Source: Planctomycetia bacterium
GTDB taxonomy: Bacteria > Planctomycetota > Phycisphaerae > UBA1845 > UTPLA1
Assembly (NCBI GenBank): GCA_015075745.1
Contig: JABTTW010000001.1
Span: forward strand, 620,001 to 684,000
Reading direction: 5' to 3'
Length of the DNA stretch: 64,000 nt
Part shown: in pieces, positions 57,763 through 64,000 of the stretch
How the letters are laid out: every line of letters begins with the position of its first letter
How positions within the stretch are numbered: the first letter of the stretch is position 1
Notes under the pieces: model-generated
Database searches by the model: none
What the model saw: only the letters and a program-made list of their open reading frames with translations
Told to the model about the DNA's origin: nothing
Translations under genes and position numbers: made by a program

Positions 57763-58791
57763 TCAAGCCGGCTCCGGCGGCTCCGCGTCCACTTTCCGCG
57801 CTTCCAGCATCCGCCCCACCAATAGCCCCGCTTCAAACAGCCCGTACATCGGCACTGCCAGCATCATCATCGTGGCCACGTCCGGCGTCGGCGTCAGCAC
57901 CGCCGCGAAGATCGCCACGGCGAGCAAAACGTATCGCCGCGCCGCGCCGATCCGATCCGCCGGCACGATCCCCATCATGATGAGAAACACCACCACAATC
58001 GGTATCTGGAATCCGATCCCGAACGCCAGCGCCAGATTCACCACGAATCCGAGGTATTCCGAAATGGAGAAGAACGGCTGAACGAACTGCTGATTGCTCA
58101 TCGGCTTCAGCGGCATGTAATACGTCTCGCCGTCGTATCGGGCGATCAAACGGCGCTCGCCCCGGCTGATCCAGATCTCGCCATCGCGCGGGCTGACCGG
58201 GTTCTCATCCAGAACGGGCACTGTCACGGGCAACGAGTCAATGGGCTCGGCCGGCTGCGTCACCGCAGGCGGCTTCGTAACCAGCCACTGATAAAGAGCG
58301 CTGTCCTGGCTGGGCAGCGGAAACCACATGGACACCTGAATGAGAAACTTCAGCAGCCCCGCAAGGACCGCCATGATCATGAACGCCGCCCCGACGACAA
58401 ACAGTGCGATCGACGTCGGGGCAAAAAGCCGGACCATCCGCCGCTCCGACGGATAAAGCCCGGCCGCGACAAACAGCCAAAGCTGATAAAGCAGCCACGG
58501 CGCCGCAAGCACCAGGGCGAACTCCATGGCGATCTTGAAATACTCAACGAACGATTCGACCGGGTTGAGCTGGACCATCTGCGGGTCGAAGCCCAGCTCG
58601 TGCATGGCCACGCTGTACGGCGTGGTCAGCGTCTCGATGATCGGCCCGCCGAAGTTAAAGCAGATGACCGCCGCGACCGCGAAGCCGATCAGCCCGTAGA
58701 TCAACCGCCGGCGCAGCTCTTCGAGGTGATCGCCGAAGGACATTCGCTTGTCGTCTGGATCGTCGGAGTAGCGTGAGAAGATGGAAGCCAT
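57763..58791 (-). CDS. tatC: Twin-arginine translocase subunit TatC
   Basis: TatC recognises twin-arginine signal peptides of folded proteins. The 342-residue product has the N-terminal FGDHLEELRRRLIYGL motif, six hydrophobic segments, ESFVEYFKIAMEFALVLAAPWLLYQLWLFVAAGLYPSERR and ALAFGIGFQIPIVVVFL, PTPDVATMMMLAVPMYGLFEAGL. A hydrophilic insert of about 90 residues (about 150-240) sits between the third and fourth segments, in the second periplasmic loop, making it longer than E. coli TatC. No tatA or tatB gene is adjacent. Confidence 0.93.
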   Translation of the reverse strand: MASIFSRYSDDPDDKRMSFGDHLEELRRRLIYGLIGFAVAAVICFNFGGPIIETLTTPYSVAMHELGFDPQMVQLNPVESFVEYFKIAMEFALVLAAPWLLYQLWLFVAAGLYPSERRMVRLFAPTSIALFVVGAAFMIMAVLAGLLKFLIQVSMWFPLPSQDSALYQWLVTKPPAVTQPAEPIDSLPVTVPVLDENPVSPRDGEIWISRGERRLIARYDGETYYMPLKPMSNQQFVQPFFSISEYLGFVVNLALAFGIGFQIPIVVVFLIMMGIVPADRIGAARRYVLLAVAIFAAVLTPTPDVATMMMLAVPMYGLFEAGLLVGRMLEARKVDAEPPEPA

Positions 58792-58817
58792 CCGACCCTG
58801 TCCGGCTCGTTGGTGCC

Positions 58818-58991
58818 TTACGTTGAACCGCCCTTGGCCTGCCGGATCAATGCCTGAAAATCGACCTTTCCGGTGGACGTCGCGGGCAACTTGTCCATGA
58901 AAACAAACGTGTCAGGGATCATATACGCCGGCAGGTGCGCCGCACAGTGCTGTTTCATGGCGATGACCCCCAGCTTCGCGCCGGGCTTCAT
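58818..58991 (-). pseudogene. C-terminal fragment of an AMP-forming adenylation enzyme
   Basis: The frame KLGVIAMKQHCAAHLPAYMIPDTFVFMDKLPATSTGKVDFQALIRQ is the closing subdomain of acyl-CoA ligase or amino-acid adenylation proteins, including the catalytic Lys motif (LP-TSTGKVD). Nothing resembling the remaining 400 or more residues precedes it. It lies 26 bp upstream of tatC on the same strand. The fragment is probably the relic of a deleted gene; expression as a short protein cannot be excluded. Confidence 0.75.
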
Positions 58992-59144
58992 CTTCGGCGT
59001 ACCTGCGTGCGGATCGCGATCGGCGGCATTGTCTTGCTTTTGACACTCAATGTGTCCCGACGGAGGCCTCGACGCTCCAGAGCCGTCAACCATCTAGTGC
59101 AGACGATTCCCAAAGCTCAGATCGGGCCGCACCATCAATGGGCG

Positions 59145-60395
59145 TCACCCCATCTTGCCGATCACCGCGTCGCCGAATTCGCTGCACTTGAGCAGCTTGG
59201 CACCTTCCATCAACCGGTGGAAGTCATAGGTGACGGTCTTCGCGGCGATGGCGCCTTCCACGCCGCGGATGATGAGGTCGGCCGCCTCGTTCCAGCCCAT
59301 GTAGCGGAGCATCATCTCACCTGAAAGGATGACGCTGCCGGGGTTCACCTGGTCCTTGCCGGCGTACTTCGGAGCCGTGCCGTGCGTCGCCTCAAAAACG
59401 GCGTGGCCGGTGTCGTAGTTGACATTTCCGCCGGGGGCGATGCCGATGCCGCCGACGCACGCCGCGAGGGCGTCGGAGATGTAGTCGCCATTGAGATTGA
59501 GCGTGGCGATCACGTCGTACTCCGCCGGCCGCGTAAGAATCTGTTGAAGGAATGCGTCGGCAATCACGTCCTTGATGATCAGTTCGCGTGAGCCGTTCTT
59601 GATGACCTGCCAGGGACCGCCGTCGAGGTCGGTCGCGCCGTACTTCTCTTTCACAAGGGCGTATCCCCAATCGCGGAACGCGCCCTCGGTGAACTTCATG
59701 ATGTTGCCTTTGTGGATCAGGGTCAGGCTCTTGCGACCCTGGGAGATGGCGTACTCGATCGCCGCCTTGACCAGGCGGTAGGTGCCTTCCTTACTCACCG
59801 GCTTGATGCCGAACCCGGTCGTATCCGGGAAGCGCACCTTCTTGAATCTGTCGGGAAAGTTATCAGCCAGGAGCTTGCGGAACTTCGTGCAATCGTCGGT
59901 CCCCTGCTGAAACTCGATGCCCGCGTAGATGTCTTCGCTGTTCTCGCGGAAGATGACCATGTCAGTCAGCTCGGGCTGCTTGACCGGACTGGGCACGCCC
60001 TTGAAGTAACGAACCGGGCGGAGGCAGACGTAGAGATCGAGCATCTGGCGGAGCGCGACGTTCAGCGAACGGATGCCGCCGCCGACCGGCGTCGTGAGAG
60101 GCCCCTTGATGCCAACGAGATATTCCTGGAATGCCTTGATGGTGTCATCGGGCAGCCATGCCTTTGCCTCGCCGAGCTTGTCCTTGAACATGTTGAAGGA
60201 CTTTTCGCCGGCATAGACTTCCTGCCACTCGATCTTCCGCTTGCCCGAGTAGGCCTTCTGCACGGCGGCGTCGAAGACTTTCACGCTGGCCCGCCAGATG
60301 TCCGGCCCGGTCCCGTCGCCCTCGATGAAGGGAATGACCGGATGGTCCGGAACGTTCAGCTTGCCGCCGCTCATCGTGATTTTCTGGCCTGCCAT
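59145..60395 (-). CDS. icd: Isocitrate dehydrogenase (NADP-type)
   Basis: The enzyme oxidises isocitrate to 2-oxoglutarate in the citric acid cycle. The 416-residue product follows bacterial Icd: [15 protein letters not shown], the substrate loop [50 protein letters not shown], the metal site [12 protein letters not shown] and [12 protein letters not shown], and [20 protein letters not shown]. Length and all active-site segments are normal. Divergent from the SirB1-like gene. Confidence 0.95.
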   Translation of the reverse strand: MAGQKITMSGGKLNVPDHPVIPFIEGDGTGPDIWRASVKVFDAAVQKAYSGKRKIEWQEVYAGEKSFNMFKDKLGEAKAWLPDDTIKAFQEYLVGIKGPLTTPVGGGIRSLNVALRQMLDLYVCLRPVRYFKGVPSPVKQPELTDMVIFRENSEDIYAGIEFQQGTDDCTKFRKLLADNFPDRFKKVRFPDTTGFGIKPVSKEGTYRLVKAAIEYAISQGRKSLTLIHKGNIMKFTEGAFRDWGYALVKEKYGATDLDGGPWQVIKNGSRELIIKDVIADAFLQQILTRPAEYDVIATLNLNGDYISDALAACVGGIGIAPGGNVNYDTGHAVFEATHGTAPKYAGKDQVNPGSVILSGEMMLRYMGWNEAADLIIRGVEGAIAAKTVTYDFHRLMEGAKLLKCSEFGDAVIGKMG

Positions 60396-60514
60396 GAATC
60401 TTCTCCCGAAGTAATCTGATCTTGCTGTGCCCGACCTTGTGTCGCGAATAGAATAGTATCGAATCCTGCGTTTTCAGCCAGTCCGGCGACGACCGGACAC
60501 CGAGAGATGCCGCC

Positions 60515-61231
60515 GTGAAGTTCGATTTCGCACATCCTTTTGATCTGCTCGTACAGAAGCCTGACGGCGACATTCGCATCGCCGAAGCGGCCCTGCTATT
60601 CGCCGCGGACCACAGCCCCGGGCTCGACCCGAAGCCGTGGCTGGAGCGGCTCGACGGCCTCGCCCGGCGAGTTGAGCGGATCGAGGTCGTTTCGCCCGCC
60701 GACCAGGTGGCGGCGCTGCGGACCGTTCTCGTCGAGGAGGAAGGATTCTCGGCCAACATCACCGACTATTACGACCCGCGCAATAGCCTGCTCGATCAAG
60801 TCATCGAGCGCCGCGTCGGGATTCCCATCTCGCTCTCCGTCATCTGGCTCGACATCGCCCGGCAATTGCGCTGGCCCTTTGTCGGCGTTGGTCTGCCTGG
60901 ACACTTCGTCATCAAACGCAAGACATCGATCGGCGACCTTGTCATCGATCCCTTCGGCGGCGGACAGGTGCTCAGTCGGGCGGGCTGCGAGCGGCTCGTG
61001 TCTCATCTGTTAGGCAAACCGATCCAACTGGACGATTCCGCCTTCGAGGCCGTCGCCGCGAAGGCCACGCTCATGCGCATGCTCAACAATCTTCGGACGG
61101 TTCTTTCGCAGCAGGAGGCGTGGTCGAGCACGGCGTGCGTCCTGGCGAGAATGTTGGCGCTGGAGCCTGACTCAGAGTTGATCCGCCGCGAGATTGCCAT
61201 GGTCGGGGTGAGGATCGCCGAGCTGAACTAA
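60515..61231 (+). CDS. SirB1/transglutaminase-like TPR protein
   Basis: The 238-residue product has the SirB1 pattern: FSANITDYYDPRNSLLDQVIERRVGIPISLSVIWLDIARQLRWPFVGVGLPGHFVIKR, then IDPFGGGQVLSR, followed by helices (LMRMLNNLRTVL, LARMLALEPDSELIRREIAMV) of TPR type. It resembles a transglutaminase fold; the usual catalytic Cys is not evident in the PISLSVIW segment, so activity is uncertain. The start is a GTG. The function of the family is unknown. Confidence 0.85.
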   Translation: MKFDFAHPFDLLVQKPDGDIRIAEAALLFAADHSPGLDPKPWLERLDGLARRVERIEVVSPADQVAALRTVLVEEEGFSANITDYYDPRNSLLDQVIERRVGIPISLSVIWLDIARQLRWPFVGVGLPGHFVIKRKTSIGDLVIDPFGGGQVLSRAGCERLVSHLLGKPIQLDDSAFEAVAAKATLMRMLNNLRTVLSQQEAWSSTACVLARMLALEPDSELIRREIAMVGVRIAELN

Positions 61232-61278
61232 AGCCCGACCTCTGCAAAGTACCCAGGGCACCAGAATCCGCCGGGAAC

Positions 61279-62091
61279 ATGGGAATTCACCGCGTGATCT
61301 GCCACCCGCCTATTGACGCCTGTCCCAATTGCTCCTACGCACTGCACGGACTGCCGGAGGCGCATCGCTGCCCGGAGTGCGCGTTTGAGTATGACGAGGC
61401 GACGATCGTCTTCAAGCCGTCGCGGCCGTGGATGACTTACGTCGGGACGCTCGGTTTCGCGGCACTGATGGTCTATTTCTACGGCCCCATGGTGTACGGC
61501 CTGACCGTCGGGGCGCTGGGTCAGACTGGCGGCACGGGTGTTACGCTTGCGGTCCTCGCCTCGCCGCTCGTCTTTCTGGCTTGGCGGATTCGTCGCGCCA
61601 ACCAGATCGGCCGTTTCGCCGCGCTGACGAAGGGCGGCCTCTTTGTACGCAACATGGGCGGGCTGACACAGGTGGCGTGGGACGACATCTCGCTCGTCGC
61701 GATCAGTGACATCCGACCGTGGCTCAAGCGGCACAGCAGCGAGCAAGTCATTGGCCTCCACGGCATCCTTTCGACGCGCGAGGAGAAAAGGTCTTTCCTG
61801 GAGGCCGTCTCGCGCGGGCGGAGCGGGCAGCCGCCCGGCATCCGTGTGGATCCGACGGCGGAAGATGCCGGCGCGACAAAGGGTCAAACATTTGGCACTT
61901 CTCGCTTCGTCAATCGCCTGACCAGCGCCGGCGGCGTCATCCTGCTGATCTCCGGAGTACTCTTCATCCTCGCCGCGATCACGGCTCATCCCCGGATTCA
62001 GGCGTCGGCGACCGTCGCGGCCGGCGCCGCGTGGATCGGCATCATTCTCCTGCTGACGGGAATCTGGCGATCCGACAAAAAAAAGAACTGA
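61279..62091 (+). CDS. Membrane protein with N-terminal zinc ribbon
   Basis: A zinc ribbon of the planctomycete type (CPNCSYALHGLPEAHRCPEC, about residues 15-34) precedes three or four hydrophobic segments (about 55-70, 75-105, 215-265) with a PH-like cytoplasmic stretch between them (GGLFVRNMGGLTQVAWDDISLVAISD). The ribbon resembles the one at the end of the RDD protein gene at 10068-10763. No known family was recognised. The gene follows the SirB1-like gene by 47 bp on the same strand. Confidence 0.75.
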   Translation: MGIHRVICHPPIDACPNCSYALHGLPEAHRCPECAFEYDEATIVFKPSRPWMTYVGTLGFAALMVYFYGPMVYGLTVGALGQTGGTGVTLAVLASPLVFLAWRIRRANQIGRFAALTKGGLFVRNMGGLTQVAWDDISLVAISDIRPWLKRHSSEQVIGLHGILSTREEKRSFLEAVSRGRSGQPPGIRVDPTAEDAGATKGQTFGTSRFVNRLTSAGGVILLISGVLFILAAITAHPRIQASATVAAGAAWIGIILLLTGIWRSDKKKN

Positions 62092-62250
62092 GGACAACTC
62101 GCCCACATATCGCGAATTGGCATCGTCCGGGTCACACTTTAAGACCGAAAACAAGTCCTTTTGCCTTGTTCCTGGGGCCCAATCGGCCTATCATCATGTA
62201 TCAATCTTAACTGCCCAACGAAGCCCAGCCTGAACCTCGGGAGCGAATCC

Positions 62251-64000
62251 ATGCAGTATTCTCGCCTGTCTTTCTCTATCTGCACTTGCGTCCTGTTGGC
62301 CGTTGCCGCGATCGCCAATGCTCAACCGGCCTTTCTCAGCTCGGCCCAGGTCGCCGCGCCGCGCCGAACCCTTGAAGAGACCGCTGTTCGCAGTCGCACA
62401 GTCGATGTCAACTTCGCCGTGCTGCACGGCATGACCGATATGACCGACCGCCGCCTGCGCTTCGACCTGTTCGACGATGTATCGCCCGTCGGGGCGCTGA
62501 CGCGCCGGGAAATCCGCTCCGCCGATAGTTACACCTGGACCGGCCAGTTCGAGAACATCCCCGGATCAAGCTTCTACCTGGTCGTCCATCACGACGTCAT
62601 CTGCGCACGCATCGATCTGGATAACGGCGGCGTCTTTGAGATTCGCTCGATCCCCGGCGGACTGCATGAAGTCGTCGAACTGGATCCATCAGCGTTCAAG
62701 CCTTGCGGAACGGGCAAACAGCACGCGATCCCACATCAGGCCGCGGAATTGACCGAACAGCCATCGAGCCCCGGCGATCCACGGGGGGCCTCGCCGCGCG
62801 TCGATGACGGTTCGGAAATCGACGTGCTCGGCATGTACACCACCACCGCCAAGAACGCCGCCGGTGGAACCAACGGCATCGAGTCGCTGCTGATCCTCTC
62901 GATCAGCGTCACCAACGGCGCCTATTCGTCCAGCCAGATCAATCCGCGACTTCGCCTGGTCCACATGGCCGAGACGAACTACCCCGAAACCGGCAACGCC
63001 GGCCTCGACCTGGGACGCTTCTCGGGAACCTCCGATGGATTCATCGATGAAGTCCACTCGCTCCGCAATACGCATGGCGCCGACCTGTGCGCCCTCATCG
63101 TAAACAGCTCGGACAACTGCGGCATCGCCTATCTGATGACGTCGCTGTCCTCCGGCTTCCAGACGCTTGCGTTTAGTGTCACGCTGCGGACCTGTGCTGC
63201 GGCCAACCTGACCCTTGCCCACGAGCTGGGCCACAACCAGGGCTGCCAGCACGATCGCGACAACGCCGACACCGGCATCTATCCATACGCCTACGGCCAC
63301 CGTTTCAACGCCCCGGACCTCAAGCGCACAATCATGTCCTACGAGCCCGGCTCACGGGTGAACTATTTTTCGAATCCCAACGTGCTGTTCAACGGCGTGC
63401 CGACCGGCGTCCCGATCGGTCAGCCGCTCGAAGCGCACAACGCGCAGACCATCAACAACACGGCGCTGACCATTTCGCAATTTCGCGAGTCGATTCCCGT
63501 CATAGAAGATCTTGATCCGCCGCAGCCCGATCCGCTCTCCTTCGACAGCCCGCCGGCGGCGCTCGATTCGACCAGCATCACCATGACCGCGGCCGGTACG
63601 ATCGACGCGAGCCTGCCGGTGCAGCATTTCTTTGAAGAGACGACGGGCAACCCCGGCGGCACAACCAGCGGCTGGCAGAATCCGAACTCGTACGTCGATT
63701 TCGGCCTCACGCCCAACACGCAATACTGCTACCGCGTGAAGGCCCGTGACAGCAACGGCGTGCCGAATGAGGGCGCCTATTCGCCCGCCGCCTGCACTGC
63801 CAGCCACATTCAAACGCCGATCGGCATGGCTTTTTCGAGCGTAGAGTTTACAACGGCCCAGGTGACGGCGACCGGGGCGTTTACCAATCTCAACGTCGGC
63901 ATGTCCGGCATCTACTTCGATGTCGATCCGCCCGGCGCGTACGGCGGCGCATTCACCTGGCAGCCGAGCAACACATCCATGTTGACCGGCCTGCTTGCGG
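62251..64000 (+). CDS. Secreted reprolysin-like zinc metallopeptidase, 3' end outside window
   Basis: GGGAG lies 7 nt before the ATG, and the frame stays open to the window edge (583 codons). A signal peptide (LSFSICTCVLLAVAAIANAQ) and a propeptide-like region precede a metallopeptidase domain (about residues 188-415). Its zinc site is AHELGHNQGCQHD (HExxHxxGxxHD), with the Met-turn in TIMSYEP, as in metzincins of the M12B-like group. From about residue 430 fibronectin type III-like strands follow (PALDSTSITMTAAGTIDAS, NTQYCYRVKARDSNG). The protein is probably released or surface-bound and may end in further adhesive or sorting domains. Confidence 0.82.
   Translation, partial: MQYSRLSFSICTCVLLAVAAIANAQPAFLSSAQVAAPRRTLEETAVRSRTVDVNFAVLHGMTDMTDRRLRFDLFDDVSPVGALTRREIRSADSYTWTGQFENIPGSSFYLVVHHDVICARIDLDNGGVFEIRSIPGGLHEVVELDPSAFKPCGTGKQHAIPHQAAELTEQPSSPGDPRGASPRVDDGSEIDVLGMYTTTAKNAAGGTNGIESLLILSISVTNGAYSSSQINPRLRLVHMAETNYPETGNAGLDLGRFSGTSDGFIDEVHSLRNTHGADLCALIVNSSDNCGIAYLMTSLSSGFQTLAFSVTLRTCAAANLTLAHELGHNQGCQHDRDNADTGIYPYAYGHRFNAPDLKRTIMSYEPGSRVNYFSNPNVLFNGVPTGVPIGQPLEAHNAQTINNTALTISQFRESIPVIEDLDPPQPDPLSFDSPPAALDSTSITMTAAGTIDASLPVQHFFEETTGNPGGTTSGWQNPNSYVDFGLTPNTQYCYRVKARDSNGVPNEGAYSPAACTASHIQTPIGMAFSSVEFTTAQVTATGAFTNLNVGMSGIYFDVDPPGAYGGAFTWQPSNTSMLTGLLA

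Overview
The window looks like a chromosomal segment of a planctomycete, probably Phycisphaerae-like. The evidence is high GC, two PEP-CTERM proteins, several secreted proteins ending in dockerin-like calcium loops, the futalosine menaquinone route (mqnA-mqnC), a fused and enlarged SecDF, a DUF1571 lipoprotein, and repeated use of a CxxCGY...CPEC zinc ribbon joined to membrane segments. No rRNA or tRNA gene was recognised. The last gene runs off the right edge.

Layout. 1-5.8 kb: secreted proteins and pdxB. 5.8-19.6 kb: DinB protein, mqnA-mqnC, a nucleotidyltransferase, a reductase, lipoproteins, panB, a LysM protein and giant secDF. 19.8-23 kb: a seven-repeat FG-GAP propeller, then a repeat-rich zone holding a REP-associated transposase. 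23-31 kb: spoVR-yhbH, a HAD hydrolase, a DUF6883/DUF4926 pair, accB-accC and a STAS-like gene behind nested palindromes. 31.7-41.6 kb: a large CHRD secreted protein, an ABC exporter fused to DUF1854, guaA, and a sugar-nucleotide set (gmhA, Gfo/Idh oxidoreductase, hexapeptide acyltransferase). 41.6-45 kb: an AT-richer accessory patch with a TIR protein and a complete IS3-family element.

The most striking part is 45.0-55.2 kb, transcribed leftwards. It encodes an AAA ATPase with an N-terminal MIT-like bundle and the KWxGExE pore loop of the Vps4/katanin clade. With it are three helical proteins built like ESCRT-III (Snf7) subunits: one is fused to a winged-helix-like region (CHMP7-like layout) and one ends in a MIM1-like tail. 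The locus also encodes an SPFH-coiled-coil-propeller protein, a Ser/Thr kinase with zinc ribbons, two more zinc-ribbon proteins and a multi-pass membrane protein. I read it as a bacterial ESCRT-III/Vps4-like membrane-remodelling system with its own scaffold and kinase. It is interrupted by a 2 kb insertion carrying a DUF433/DUF5615 toxin-antitoxin pair, bracketed by two versions of the same 65-bp ESCRT-III gene tail.

55-64 kb returns to housekeeping genes: a PEP-CTERM protein, efp with an unusual tip loop, tatC, an adenylation-domain remnant, icd, a SirB1-like protein, a zinc-ribbon membrane protein and a truncated reprolysin-like metallopeptidase. Small repeats are scattered throughout: several classes of hairpin headed by GTAG (REP type), a ~95-bp dispersed repeat in four copies, and a GTCAAAA array, one copy of which lies in frame inside mqnC.
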